The notes: generated by a model from the sequence alone, not told the origin. A stretch of 64,000 nucleotides of DNA from Gracilibacillus alcaliphilus (GCF_016909015.1 NZ_JAFBFA010000025.1:1-64000); one strand, 5' to 3'. Shown: positions 1 through 9,412, counted from the stretch's first letter. A program made the numbers and translations.

Positions 1-105
1 ATATTCCTTGACTTACCTAATGTTTTTAATATTAATCAATGAAAATTAGAGAAAAACAGCGATATTTTAAGAAAATGAAAGTATATTGAGGGAGGATTGA
101 ACCAA

Positions 106-1017
106 ATGAAAAGTTTTTTTAAGAAGAAAGAAAAACAAACACTGGAAACAAAGCCGAAAAAAACGAAAGTACGAACTGCTGGTACACGTAAAAAAATAGT
201 GACTTTTTTATGGATACTACTTCTTGGTAGTCTAGCCTTTGGAATTTACAAAAATTTTACAGCGATTGATCAGCATACCGTTCATGAAATAAAAATCATT
301 GAAACTAGCATCATAGATACGAATGCGATTGAGAGCTTCACAAAAAACTTTGTGAAAGACTACTACACATGGCAAAACGAAAAAGAATCAATTGAACAAC
401 GGGTTGAAAAGATTAATGATTACCTAACTGAGGATTTACAAGCTTTAAATACCGATACCATAAGAGATGATATTCCTACTAGTTCGAGTGTCAGTGATAT
501 TGATATTTGGTCAGTATCACCCGAAAGTGATAATACCTATGCGGTTGTATATTCGGTAGAACAAAAAATTACGGAAGATAAAAATAGCGGAATAGTCCGA
601 TCCACATATCGAATTTTGCTTCATCAAGATAATGTAGGTAATTTAGTAATTACACAAAACCCTACCTTATGGAGCATACCGAATAAATCAGATTATGAGC
701 CACAACAACCTGAAAGTAATGGAACAGTTGATTCCGACACGGTGCAAGAAGTGACCGATTTTTTGGAAACATTTTTTTCTTTTTACCCGACTGCCACGAA
801 TAAAGAACTTGCTTATTATGTGAAAGATCAAGCCTTGCCATTAGTTAATCAAGCGTATGTCTTTTCTGAATTAATCAATCCTGTATTTCAAGAAGATGAG
901 GATCAAATAAAAGTATCGGTTACTGTTAAGTATATTGACGAAGTATCGAAGGCCACGCAGTTTTCTCAATATAAACTCTCTCTAGAAAAAGATATAAATT
1001 GGATGATTGTTGAATAA
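106..1017 (+). CDS. TcpC/Orf13-family conjugal transfer protein (copy A)
   Basis: Closely related along its whole length to the protein at 34120-35031, which sits in a recognisable orf16-15-14-13 block. It therefore belongs to the Tn916 Orf13/TcpC family of bitopic membrane proteins of the conjugation channel. It has a short Lys-rich cytoplasmic N-terminus, one membrane segment at about residues 30-50, then two NTF2-like extracytoplasmic domains. An upstream TTG at 97 sits one base after GGAGG, too close, so ATG at 106 is the better start. Unlike copy B, the 105 bases before it show no end of an orf14 gene. A possible promoter (TTGACT, then TATTAA 16 bases on) lies at about 8-35. Confidence 0.88.
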   Translation: MKSFFKKKEKQTLETKPKKTKVRTAGTRKKIVTFLWILLLGSLAFGIYKNFTAIDQHTVHEIKIIETSIIDTNAIESFTKNFVKDYYTWQNEKESIEQRVEKINDYLTEDLQALNTDTIRDDIPTSSSVSDIDIWSVSPESDNTYAVVYSVEQKITEDKNSGIVRSTYRILLHQDNVGNLVITQNPTLWSIPNKSDYEPQQPESNGTVDSDTVQEVTDFLETFFSFYPTATNKELAYYVKDQALPLVNQAYVFSELINPVFQEDEDQIKVSVTVKYIDEVSKATQFSQYKLSLEKDINWMIVE

Positions 1018-1046
1018 GAAATTATAAAATCCTAACTTGTGATGTG

Positions 1047-1090
1047 CACCCTTAGAGTCGATCAAAAAATCTATTTCTAAGGGTGTTTTT
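1047..1090 (+). terminator. Intrinsic terminator after orf13-like gene
   Basis: A perfect 10-bp stem (CACCCTTAGA at 1047-1056 with TCTAAGGGTG at 1076-1085) is followed by TTTTT, 30 bases after the stop of the TcpC-like gene. Confidence 0.85.
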
Positions 1091-1352
1091 GTATGACAAA
1101 ATATATTTTTTCATTCAAGTTTCATTGCATTTGTTCATTTTATAAAACAAAGAAAGAGACTCACTCCAAAATGAAGGAGTAAGCCATAAACCGATGAAAA
1201 TTAACCGAGAATAGATGAAAAAAATACACTGTTCTGTTTTGGAGAACGGCTACATGAAACCTTGATTCATTCGAATGGCAAAGGACACATAATCGATCAG
1301 TTTAGAGATCTCTCAATCGGTTAATCGGATTGGCAATAAGCGGTATGAGACT
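1091..1352. other. Intergenic stretch, nothing recognised
   Basis: Between the terminator and the convergent MFS gene there is no convincing reading frame, RNA or repeat. Short open stretches are interrupted by stops and match nothing I recognise. Confidence 0.5.
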
Positions 1353-2561
1353 TTATGGTATATTGTGCATCTCCCGAATTTCATTCTTGGAGAATTTTTT
1401 TTGAGATACTCTCAGCATAAACAAACTCAAAAGCGTTGCCAGCAGGAGAATCAATCCCATTGGGATATGTTTATTTGCATGATAGAGAGAGGTGCTTAGA
1501 ATGGGAGCAATGATTGCCGAAACTCCCTGCATCGCTGTAACCAGACCGGCAACTCCACCTTGCTGTTCATTACTTACGGAAAGAGAAGCGCCAGTCATAA
1601 AACCGGTCATCATGAATCCCGATCCTAATCCAAAGACAAAAAACGCCAAGTAGTAAAATGGAAGCTGCTTTGTAAGAAGGAATGTGACCATACTTGCAAC
1701 GAGAATCAAGGAACCGATCAGTACCATGGGCCGCGGCTCCCATTTTAGCCATTTGGACTGAATAATCTGTGCAATAAGCACAGCCAAGCCTGTAAACATT
1801 AAACCGAAGGAAACCGTCACCGCCAACTGATCAGAGGGGAGACCCAGCTGATCCTGAAGATAGAACCCGCCTATGACCTGAATAGTGAAAAGCCCAATCA
1901 TCGTTACTAACGCAACGAATAAATAAATTCGCAAACCGGGTTGTAATGGACTGACTTTCATCTCCCCTCGCTGGATTATCGGCTTTGTTGCGGGCATCAA
2001 AAACAGTGTGTAAAACAGGGCAACTGCTGTAATCACTATGCCAAAATATAACGGCCATAACAATCCGACTAAGCTAAATATACCGGCAATGGCTGGTCCA
2101 AAAATTAATCCCAGTCCGTTGGCGGCACTTATGATCGCCATGGCGCTACCTCTTTCCTTATCCTCTGTTACATCACCCATAAACGCTTGGGATGCTGACA
2201 GGATGGCCGGGATGAACATGCCGACCAAGCTTCGCGTTACGATCATCAGAAACAGCAACAGTCCGCCGCTAATCCATTTGTGGAGACCGCAATAAAAAGT
2301 GATCGTCAACAATAAAGTGCTGATGGAGAGGCCGATAAATCCGATCAGAATAACCGGTTTCCGCCCTTTCGCATCACTGATATTCCCCCATACTGGAGCC
2401 ATAACAGCCGTCATAATCGATCCGGTGGATATCAAAATTCCAGAGTGGATTTCTTTTAACCCCAATTCTCGGATCAGCGAAGGGGTTATTGGCGCAAGAA
2501 GCATAACCCCCAACATTGCGACAAAAACACTGAAAAATACAGTGATCTTAATTCTACCCAT
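1353..2561 (-). CDS. MFS drug/solute exporter (DHA1-type)
   Basis: A protein of about 400 residues with roughly twelve membrane segments. The loop after TM2 carries the major-facilitator motif A (GNISDAKGRKPV, near residue 60), and a GPAIAG motif follows TM5, typical of 12-TM drug:H+ antiporters such as Bmr or NorA. Start set at 2561 (MGRIKI), where GGGGAG lies eight bases upstream; an in-frame start at 2588 has no such site. It is the last gene of a minus-strand cluster running from about 5027 that includes a DUF2269 protein, a serine hydrolase and a DUF4064 protein, probably controlled by the TetR gene at 5134-5712. The substrate cannot be read from sequence. Confidence 0.85.
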   Translation of the reverse strand: MGRIKITVFFSVFVAMLGVMLLAPITPSLIRELGLKEIHSGILISTGSIMTAVMAPVWGNISDAKGRKPVILIGFIGLSISTLLLTITFYCGLHKWISGGLLLFLMIVTRSLVGMFIPAILSASQAFMGDVTEDKERGSAMAIISAANGLGLIFGPAIAGIFSLVGLLWPLYFGIVITAVALFYTLFLMPATKPIIQRGEMKVSPLQPGLRIYLFVALVTMIGLFTIQVIGGFYLQDQLGLPSDQLAVTVSFGLMFTGLAVLIAQIIQSKWLKWEPRPMVLIGSLILVASMVTFLLTKQLPFYYLAFFVFGLGSGFMMTGFMTGASLSVSNEQQGGVAGLVTAMQGVSAIIAPILSTSLYHANKHIPMGLILLLATLLSLFMLRVSQKKFSKNEIREMHNIP

Positions 2562-2632
2562 TATTTTATCTCCCCAATAAATTAACATTTTCTCCTAAGG
2601 GATAGCTCTACTCTTGAACCATTTATTTTTGA

Positions 2633-3097
2633 TTACCACGGTTTAAAAACCATCAGAATAAAAATAGTAATGAGTAGTGCGTTTTGTACCCAATCATGTG
2701 GGCCCTTTTTATTTAATAATTGTATATACTCCTGCGGAATATTTTCACCAAGGTGCTCCTCGGAAATATTCAACATGGATTTCATTTTAGGTTCTATGGT
2801 AAACGCACTGTAAATACCTAAAATGATGAATAAGCCTAGCGCCAACATATACCAAACTGTCTTAAACAATGACGGATTTATAAGCCCCATTAATAAGCCA
2901 GTGATTACAAGCAAGCCAAAGCCGATACTAGATAAAGGATTCAGTTTTCCAATGATTTTGTGAGCATTTTTTAACTCATGTATATTTCCGGCTGTTTTTA
3001 AAATCCGATTAAATACCAGAGCAGGTCCCACTCCAATAATGGCAGCAAAAATGTGAATTGCTACTAAAAAGGTATATAAATGCTGCATGTGTTTCAC
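2633..3097 (-). CDS. DUF2269-like small integral membrane protein
   Basis: 154 residues with about four hydrophobic segments. The first contains the VAIHIFAAIIGVGPAL pattern seen in DUF2269 proteins, a His-containing small membrane family of unknown function. It lies about 70 bases before the MFS gene and about 80 after the serine hydrolase, on the same strand, so it is probably in the same transcription unit. The family assignment is by recognition only. Confidence 0.65.
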   Translation of the reverse strand: MKHMQHLYTFLVAIHIFAAIIGVGPALVFNRILKTAGNIHELKNAHKIIGKLNPLSSIGFGLLVITGLLMGLINPSLFKTVWYMLALGLFIILGIYSAFTIEPKMKSMLNISEEHLGENIPQEYIQLLNKKGPHDWVQNALLITIFILMVFKPW

Positions 3098-3180
3098 TCC
3101 TTAATCACTATTTTCTAAATTACGGTGTTACTTGATTTGAAATGATGTTTTCACTAATATGGATTATCGGTCGGGGTTCA

Positions 3181-4593
3181 TTACTTTCCCTTCTTGAATT
3201 TTAGCCCTTTATAATCCATTTCTATGATCTGATCCTGCACATTTCTATTAAATTTGACACAATCCATTGTCCCTTCTAATAAAAAGATGTCTTTATCAAT
3301 AGGCTTTAAACCAATTGGAGAACCAAGCACATATGTCTGAAGCTGATTCTTTTTTAATTCAACTGAAAGAGACAAGTTCATCGACTTTGATTGATAATGC
3401 CCAACGTACTGTGATACTTCTTCCTCCCCTACGGAATTGTCATAAATGACATGGGAAGCTTCTGGTGACCGACTCTCTATGAAATTAAATGCCCCATTCA
3501 TGATGGCAGTTGGTGCCGTACTTAAAAAATTAGTGAGAACTATTCCTGTTAAACCTTTTTCAGCAATGATATACATCTGGGCTCCCCCGCCTTTGATACC
3601 GCCAGCATGTTCCACCAGTTTTGCTCCATGGTAATCGGGAACGATAGACAGGCCGTACCCGTAACCTTGTTTGATTATAGGATTTCTCCAGATATGAACC
3701 TCTGTCATCTGTTTGACACTATCATTTGTCAAAATCCGCTCTGCTCCTACCTTTCCGCCCGTCCGGAAAAGCTCCATGAATTTCAGCATGTCGGAAATGG
3801 TCGATTTCAGGAAACCGGAAGCTCGTTGCACAGGAGTGTCCCACCAGTTTGGGGAAGGAACGACAGCTATTTTTCCATTCTGCTCACGGGATACATAGAT
3901 TTTTGTTACATCCATATCATGAAATTCATCCAGAAAAAAGGAGGTACGCTTCATCCCTAAAGGTTCTAAAATATGTTCATGAACATACTTTTCAAAATTT
4001 AGCCCGCTAACTTGTTCAATAATCGCTCCTAACAAGCCATAGCAATCATTACTGTAATGCCACTGTTCCCCGGGCTTACCCAACAACTCGAAATCCAATT
4101 GAGAGATATGAACGAGATATTCTTCATACGTTTGAATCGGCTGAAACGCTTCTTTATTGCCTCGGATTGTTGGATCATACCTGAAATCGTCCTCTGTCAA
4201 ACTTTCGTACAATACCATCGGAAACGTTTGAAGATCAGGGATACCACTTGTGTGGGTCATAAAATGATGAATGGTCATTTGATCGACATATTTCCCATTT
4301 TTAAAGTGAAAATCAGGTAAATACTTTTTGATGGGATCATGCAACGAGAGCCTACCCTTCTCCTGTAATTGCATTAAGGCCACGCATGTAAAAGATTTCG
4401 TAATCGATCCAATGGCAAATACAGTATCACTCGTAACTTTTAACTGATTTTCTACATCACGGTAACCAAAACCCTTTTTATAAAAGGGCTCTCCATATCT
4501 TGCTAACCCGACGACAACACCGGGAAGGTGAGATTCTTTCATTACTTTTTCTGCATACGTTTCAAAAGAAGCGATCCAGCCGTCATTTTGCAT
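3181..4593 (-). CDS. Serine hydrolase of the class C beta-lactamase/AmpH family
   Basis: About 470 residues. An SxxK motif is seen as GSITKSF near residue 68, a YxN motif as YSNDCYG near 185, and an HxG-type motif as EHAGG near 335. These are the three active-site signatures of penicillin-binding-protein-like serine hydrolases (beta-lactamase class C, esterase EstB, D-aminopeptidase). There is no signal peptide, so a cytoplasmic esterase or peptidase is more likely than a periplasmic beta-lactamase. A C-terminal beta-rich extension of about 100 residues follows, as in many Bacillaceae members. Start at 4593 (MQNDGW) is preferred because the in-frame GTG at 4602 overlaps the AGGGG ribosome site. 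Confidence 0.85.
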   Translation of the reverse strand: MQNDGWIASFETYAEKVMKESHLPGVVVGLARYGEPFYKKGFGYRDVENQLKVTSDTVFAIGSITKSFTCVALMQLQEKGRLSLHDPIKKYLPDFHFKNGKYVDQMTIHHFMTHTSGIPDLQTFPMVLYESLTEDDFRYDPTIRGNKEAFQPIQTYEEYLVHISQLDFELLGKPGEQWHYSNDCYGLLGAIIEQVSGLNFEKYVHEHILEPLGMKRTSFFLDEFHDMDVTKIYVSREQNGKIAVVPSPNWWDTPVQRASGFLKSTISDMLKFMELFRTGGKVGAERILTNDSVKQMTEVHIWRNPIIKQGYGYGLSIVPDYHGAKLVEHAGGIKGGGAQMYIIAEKGLTGIVLTNFLSTAPTAIMNGAFNFIESRSPEASHVIYDNSVGEEEVSQYVGHYQSKSMNLSLSVELKKNQLQTYVLGSPIGLKPIDKDIFLLEGTMDCVKFNRNVQDQIIEMDYKGLKFKKGK

Positions 4594-4637
4594 TTCTTTC
4601 ACCCCTTATCCTTGACGAACCACTGGGGAATTTCGCA

Positions 4638-5027
4638 TTACCCTTTCGCTTTTCTAACCAAAGCCATAATCCCTGCAATTATAAAGAATACAGCGGGAAT
4701 CATTCCGATTACTGAAACGATACTAATTATTACGGATATGATAATCAGTCCCCAGCCTGCAAGTTTTGGACTGCGATTTCCTTTCAACATCATTACAGCA
4801 CATACTCCGAGCACCACGCCGATAATACCAGGCAAAATAAACATGGTACCAGCTTGACCCAACTGTTCCAGGGTATAAGCGTTTTGGCTAGCTGTCCAAC
4901 CAGAATCTAAATATTGTAGAAAAGCCTCATTATTCTTGAGGTATAAAAAAACGACACCCGTTCCAACCATGACAAGACTAGTTATAACACCCAGGACACT
5001 TAATACGATTTCTACTGTACGTTTCAT
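4638..5027 (-). CDS. DUF4064-type membrane protein
   Basis: 129 residues: an N-terminal hydrophobic helix, a short polar loop of about 35 residues, then three closely spaced hydrophobic segments ending in a Lys-rich tail. This matches the layout of DUF4064 proteins, small membrane proteins of unknown role. It is the first gene of the minus-strand cluster 5027-1353, and the palindrome at 5076-5101 sits about 50 bases upstream, where a repressor would block its promoter. Confidence 0.65.
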   Translation of the reverse strand: MKRTVEIVLSVLGVITSLVMVGTGVVFLYLKNNEAFLQYLDSGWTASQNAYTLEQLGQAGTMFILPGIIGVVLGVCAVMMLKGNRSPKLAGWGLIIISVIISIVSVIGMIPAVFFIIAGIMALVRKAKG

Positions 5028-5075
5028 ATGAATAAACCTCCATTAAAATATTATAGTCCTTCGAAAATTAAAATT

Positions 5076-5101
5076 TGAATGAATATATTTTAATTCATTC
5101 A
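5076..5101. promoter_or_regulatory. Probable TetR operator 1 (GAATGAA palindrome)
   Basis: TGAATGAA and TTCATTCA form an 8-bp inverted repeat around an AT-rich 10-base spacer. A near copy occurs in front of the TetR gene itself at 5727-5750. One copy before the regulator and one before its putative target operon is the usual layout for an autoregulated TetR repressor. Confidence 0.65.
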
Positions 5102-5133
5102 CGTAATGGCAATAAAGAATGCCGCTTATCTCT

Positions 5134-5712
5134 CTATTTACGACAATTAGTTAAACCTTTCATGATAAACTCTACAAGGTATTGAATAATCTCAGGAAAA
5201 TGCTGAATCCCGATGTCTTCCTTATGGGAATCGATATAAGCTAAGGAGTCAAAAATAGCAGCTAATAGACCATCGTCAAGATCACTTCTTATTTTCCCCT
5301 CCGCTTTCCACTTTTTTAACAGCCCCACGAAAAAGTTGCGGATGGAATCATCATCTATACTTGGGTTTTCACGGAAGTGCTTTTCCAATTTACGGAAGAC
5401 ATCTCTGTTATACCATTCTTTCAGTATCCTATTTGTATGCATGACCTCCAAGCTTTGTGTCACGAATTCCTTCACAAGCGTGATGGGGTCTTCATTTACG
5501 TCAAGTGATTCTACAATTAGATTTTTTATTTGTTTGTTTTCACTCATATAAACCTCTAAGAAGAGCTGCTCTTTTGAGGAGTAGTAGTTATAAAAAGTTC
5601 CGACCCCCGTCCCTGCCATTTTGGTAATGTCTGAGATATTTGTGTCTTTATATCCTTTAGATTGGAATATAGCCTTACCACAGTTTAAAATTTCTGCCTT
5701 TATATCCTTCAT
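5134..5712 (-). CDS. TetR-family transcriptional repressor
   Basis: 192 residues. The N-terminal helix-turn-helix (residues about 10-55; TNISDITKMAGTGVGTFYNYYSSKEQLFLEV) is a standard TetR DNA-binding domain, followed by an all-helical ligand-binding domain. It lies upstream of the minus-strand cluster of DUF4064 protein, serine hydrolase, DUF2269 protein and MFS exporter. Matching GAATGAA palindromes lie on both sides of the gene, which points to repression of itself and of that cluster. The inducer is unknown. Confidence 0.88.
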   Translation of the reverse strand: MKDIKAEILNCGKAIFQSKGYKDTNISDITKMAGTGVGTFYNYYSSKEQLFLEVYMSENKQIKNLIVESLDVNEDPITLVKEFVTQSLEVMHTNRILKEWYNRDVFRKLEKHFRENPSIDDDSIRNFFVGLLKKWKAEGKIRSDLDDGLLAAIFDSLAYIDSHKEDIGIQHFPEIIQYLVEFIMKGLTNCRK

Positions 5713-5726
5713 GTTATATCACCTGC

Positions 5727-5750
5727 GAATGAATATTTTAATTTTCATTC
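5727..5750. promoter_or_regulatory. Probable TetR operator 2 (GAATGAA palindrome)
   Basis: GAATGAA at 5727-5733 and TTCATTC at 5744-5750 lie 15 bases upstream of the TetR start, with the same spacer composition as the palindrome at 5076-5101. Probably the autoregulatory site. Confidence 0.65.
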
Positions 5751-6390
5751 ATACAATATCACATTTGGAGTTACGGTGCAACTTTTTTTTCAAAGCAAAT
5801 TTCCTTCGTTTCTGGAAGGACTTGCTTCAGCCACCTGACATATAAGGATTGCGTAAGTTAATGCAAGTATCTTTTACTTGCCTGCCATCGTAGTCAGAAA
5901 GCAAAAACTAATGAACAAATCACTTAAAGTAATTCTATATACCCTTCTGTTCCATGCACGCAAATTCGTTGCTCGTCTTTTCAGTTTGGTAGCATTTTTC
6001 ACACCAACAACCGTTGCTTTGAAATAAAGTTTGATCAAAAATAGCACCCGAACCTGCTTTTTACAAAAAATTCAAAGAATCCATTTTGAAAAAAGATTGG
6101 TCAAAATGGATTCTACAGTTTTAAGGAATTATGTATTAAGTTTTGATTGAGATTTTTAATTTGGGGTTACCATTGTATTCCTAAAAATGAATATTTCTTA
6201 GAAGTTGGTAAAACATACTGATAAATATAAAGCATGAGGAGTGATCGAATGTCAACAGGACATATACATCCGAGCTTGCAACCCTTTGGGTCATTTATCA
6301 AAAAAAGACTATGATGGTAAGAGTGATTAAATTTTTTTCACATAACCAAGAACCAGAAGCTACAGATACAGCAGATATTCTGTTATCCCA
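5751..6390. other. Intergenic/relic DNA between TetR cluster and chimeric gene
   Basis: No intact gene of normal size is seen. A 21-codon frame at 6249 (MSTGHIHPSLQPF) follows a fair ribosome site (GAGGAGTG), and a 66-codon frame at 6311 follows it in another frame and runs into the end of the opposing gene at 6399. I recognise neither. The stretch looks like eroded coding DNA. Confidence 0.4.
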
Positions 6391-6398
6391 TGCAGTAC

Positions 6399-6821
6399 TC
6401 AGAGAAGTGACTGAGTTCGAGGATACGCAATTAATGATCTTCCATATCCATGACCCGAAGTATGTTCATATAAATAAGTTGGTCTTGCCATTATACCCAT
6501 TGACTGACTAGATAATCGCTCTGTAACTTTTTGATGATATGCTTCATATTTTTCTGGAGTTGAGAAGCCATGTACCTTTTCTCCTTGATCAGTTGCTTCA
6601 ACTACCATTCCAACAATTTTTTTATGTTTACCTGGTGCATATTTTATTCCATCCACTGTGTCAACTTTTGGATCCTGATCTGGATTCGATGTTAAACTAG
6701 CTGCATTTGTTCTACTTTCAAAACTAAAAACTAAAGAGAAAACTTCTACTAGGAACATTAAAGCTAAAGACAGATTACGGATTATTTTTCTTTTGTGATC
6801 ATGATCAACTATTTTCGGCAA
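6399..6821 (-). CDS. Chimeric ORF: TetR N-terminus joined to a signal-peptide protein
   Basis: The first ten or so residues (MPKIVDHDHKRK) match the start of the TetR protein at 11158-11763 (MARIVNHEKKRK), and the DNA upstream repeats that gene's two operators in decayed form. From about residue 15 the sequence becomes a hydrophobic segment ending in an ASL-type cleavage region, then a small hydrophilic domain with GIKYAPGKHKKIVGMVVEATD and a Gly/His-rich end. The simplest reading is a recombination joint between a tetR promoter region and a secreted small protein, which may still be expressed. The downstream end overlaps unassigned plus-strand frames, so the C-terminus may also be altered. 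Function not recognised. Confidence 0.45.
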   Translation of the reverse strand: MPKIVDHDHKRKIIRNLSLALMFLVEVFSLVFSFESRTNAASLTSNPDQDPKVDTVDGIKYAPGKHKKIVGMVVEATDQGEKVHGFSTPEKYEAYHQKVTERLSSQSMGIMARPTYLYEHTSGHGYGRSLIAYPRTQSLL

Positions 6822-6845
6822 TCAAATCACCTCTTGCTTTAATTT

Positions 6846-6882
6846 AACACGATGTGTTATTATCATTTCATCATAGTGTGAT
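6846..6882. promoter_or_regulatory. Decayed copy of the AACACA/TGTGTT operator pair
   Basis: AACACGATGTGTT (6846-6858) and ATCATAGTGTGAT (6870-6882) have centres 24 bp apart, the same spacing as the two perfect palindromes at 11785-11821 before the second TetR gene. The flanking bases also match. This copy is mutated, the second half-site most of all. Confidence 0.55.
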
Positions 6883-7020
6883 TAAACCTATTTTTTAACC
6901 GAACAAGTTTATTATATGGTTTTGTGAACAGTTTGGGGGATAAGGGAAGAAATCATAGAAATGAAACGAAGATAGTCATGGGCAGTGCCTACTTTTTTTA
7001 TGGAAAGGAGATTGAAATAG

Positions 7021-7773
7021 ATGGATCTTCATTACGAAATTAAAGGAAGCGGAAAGCCGGTTATACTACTTCATAGTGGAGCTATGGATTCACGTGACTG
7101 GGAATTCATCACACCACATCTTTCAAAGTCGTTCAAAGTGATCACTCTTGATGTCCGGGGTGCAGGGAAGTCACCTGTTCCGAATGAACCCATTGATTAT
7201 GTTAAGGATCTTAGAAAACTCTTGGATCATCTTAAAATTAAGAAAGGTGCCCTCGTTGGACATTCCCTAGGTGGACAAATTGCAACTGATTTTACTCTGA
7301 CCTATCCAAAAAGGGTGTCTCAACTGGTATTGGTCGCTCCAGGCCTGTCGGGGTTTAAATTTTCTTCCGAACATGCGGAATTAGAGAGCCGAGTTTCTAA
7401 AGCTGCACCAGATGTTGAGAAAATGACTAATATAATATTAAGCGAGCCTTCCTGGAGCGTTTCTTTTGGAAAAGCATACGATTTATTGCGCGAAATGATG
7501 ATACACAATATTCAAAAGACCTTTGATTGGAAAACATTCGAAACTGTTTCCTCTAATTCAGCGATGGAAAGATTGGGAGAAATTAAAACGAAGACACTTT
7601 TTATCATAGGCGAGAAGGACTCAGAAGATCTCTTTAAAATCGCACAATTATATAAGGAAATTCCCAATATTAACTTTGTGCGTATACCTGGTGCTAATCA
7701 CATCATCACTTTGACCCATCCTGAGGACGTTTCCGACCACATCAGTCATTTTTTGAACTTACTAGAATGGTAA
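7021..7773 (+). CDS. Alpha/beta-hydrolase
   Basis: 250 residues with the alpha/beta-hydrolase layout: an oxyanion-region pattern VILLHSGAMDS near residue 15, nucleophile elbow GHSLGGQ near residue 81, an acid in IIGEKDS near 200, and the catalytic His in GANHII near 227. AAAGGAG lies 11 bases before the ATG. It stands alone on the plus strand with no partner gene, so the substrate (ester, peroxide or lactone) cannot be inferred. Confidence 0.85.
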   Translation: MDLHYEIKGSGKPVILLHSGAMDSRDWEFITPHLSKSFKVITLDVRGAGKSPVPNEPIDYVKDLRKLLDHLKIKKGALVGHSLGGQIATDFTLTYPKRVSQLVLVAPGLSGFKFSSEHAELESRVSKAAPDVEKMTNIILSEPSWSVSFGKAYDLLREMMIHNIQKTFDWKTFETVSSNSAMERLGEIKTKTLFIIGEKDSEDLFKIAQLYKEIPNINFVRIPGANHIITLTHPEDVSDHISHFLNLLEW

Positions 7774-8235
7774 TATCACGAAAACACAGATAAGGGATCA
7801 GGTTCGGGAAAATCGCAAGTGGAAGCAATCGACCCACTATAACGTTATCCTTAATGTGGTTACCGTCAGAAAGTCTTTAAAGACTACTTATCATTTAAGT
7901 TTGAGACTCCTAAATGGCTTGAGGTAGATGAAATACATTGAATATGCCTTTGAAGTTATAGTCCGTTTGTGTTATAACGAGCTACACTTCAAAGAGCATT
8001 TTGTTGAACAGTTGCATGAAGTAGCTTTATTATATTACAGCTTTTCCTTCCATTACAGGCATAGCCGTCATATTTTTAGTAAAAATACAGTTCACGGATA
8101 AGCTTGTAACTTGTTGAAGTTAAAAATAAATTAGTTTAGAATGGCAGTAAATTAGAGGAAAAATTCACATTTTGAATCATAGGTTTAAAAAATAGTTACT
8201 TTTCAATAAAAATCTGATAGGAAGTGTGAAAAAAT
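7774..8235. other. Intergenic stretch, no gene seen
   Basis: About 460 bases with stops in all frames at short intervals and no hairpin-plus-T-run that I can support. It may hold eroded sequence, but nothing is recognisable. Confidence 0.45.
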
Positions 8236-8439
8236 ATGTTGGATACTATATGTTTTTTCTGCAAAAATAAATTTACGATTAATCATTCTGATTCACAATA
8301 TTATAAAATCAAGAAAGGAGAAAATAAATACTATATATGTAAAAGTTGCAATAATTCATTTCAACAAGAAGCGATTAATAAAACTGGAATAAGTCCGGAT
8401 CAAATTGATGATTATGATAAGTTTTTCCGGTATAAATAA
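8236..8439 (+). CDS. Small zinc-ribbon protein
   Basis: 67 residues with two CxxC knuckles, CFFC near residue 6 and CKSC near residue 35, separated by about 28 polar residues. This is the pattern of a single structural zinc ribbon. A ribosome site (AGGAAGTG) lies before the ATG. Small stand-alone zinc ribbons of this kind occur in Bacillaceae (for example DUF2197 proteins), but the family assignment is unsure and no role can be inferred from the neighbours. Confidence 0.55.
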   Translation: MLDTICFFCKNKFTINHSDSQYYKIKKGENKYYICKSCNNSFQQEAINKTGISPDQIDDYDKFFRYK

Positions 8440-8708
8440 AACTCTCTTTAATATCGCGTAAATGTCAATTTTTTCATCATTCTTACAGCCGAACATATTT
8501 ACTTAAAAATCTGAAAGGAATGCCAAGGCATCCATATTCTGTTAAAGGAGTTAATTGAGTAAGAATTAATGCTTTTTTGTTGAAGTTTTTAAGCGAACTA
8601 GCAGGTAGCTAAGAAGGGAATTTATTTTACCACGTAGAAATAGGTATAATAGTATTTCAAACTAGTACTTGAAAGTAAGTTGCTCATTGGATATTTCTAT
8701 CTTACTTA

Positions 8709-9008
8709 TTGATAGTATGTTGGAAAAATGTATATCTGAAAAAATGGGTTTATCAAGCAATTAAACAATTTTCAGAAGAAGACTATGACATCCAACTCCA
8801 GAGAGTAACCATAGCAAATCTAATATCACATATAAAAGGTCCAGTGCCTCAACGACTTGAAACAGTATTTTTTAATGTAGCAGATAAAAGAGATAGAGAT
8901 AAAGAGTTTGAGCGAGGGCTTCATTTATCAAAAAAAGAAGCTCTTACACTTGCTAATGAAACATTTGATATAATTCAGATTTTAGAAGATGCGAGATTAA
9001 AACGCTAA
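8709..9008 (+). CDS. Hypothetical helical protein, possibly a remnant
   Basis: 99 codons from a TTG with no good ribosome site. The region from about residue 15 to the end is charged and probably helical, and does not resemble a shadow frame. No family is recognised. The absence of a clean start suggests a 5'-truncated gene in this relic-rich stretch. Confidence 0.3.
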   Translation: MIVCWKNVYLKKWVYQAIKQFSEEDYDIQLQRVTIANLISHIKGPVPQRLETVFFNVADKRDRDKEFERGLHLSKKEALTLANETFDIIQILEDARLKR

Positions 9009-9189
9009 TTGTTAGTGTCGCAACCTCATCTGAATATGCCTCCACTTACTTTTAGTGCTAATAGTAACGAATTAACATTACTCAATACGATGGTACAAAT
9101 GGTGCCAGAAATACATAACCCTACAGGGCAAATTATGACTTGCAAAAATGAGGAAGGGAAACGTTAGTTCACGTTGCATTTTCCTTATG

Positions 9190-9411
9190 TTTAGCGAATC
9201 GAAGAGGTTGCTAGAACGATTTCTGATGCTATAGACCAGTAAACAAACATCTATGTAAAGGTTTTTCACCCTTATGATCAATTGATACTGCACGGAATTA
9301 TTGAATCAGTTGGTCAATATTGCCATCGGATGAAACTGTGCCATGAGAATAATGAGTGTACATGGGTAAATCTCTGTGACATTGTGTATCTTTACTCTAA
9401 AAGTGTCCCAT
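9190..9411 (+). pseudogene. YolD-like protein remnant
   Basis: Read through one TAA (about 9240), the plus strand gives ISDAIDQ, then TNIYVKVFHPYDQLILHGII and VNLCDIVYL. This resembles the C-terminal half of YolD-like proteins, small DNA-damage-associated proteins often found beside Y-family polymerase genes. No start and no partner polymerase remain. Confidence 0.35.
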
Positions 9412-9412
9412 A

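Noticed and set aside
6249..6511. Short plus-strand frames MSTGHIHP (21 codons) and the 66-codon frame at 6311
   Set aside because: The first has a fair ribosome site but is tiny. The second overlaps the opposing gene and neither resembles a known protein. Not enough to call a gene.
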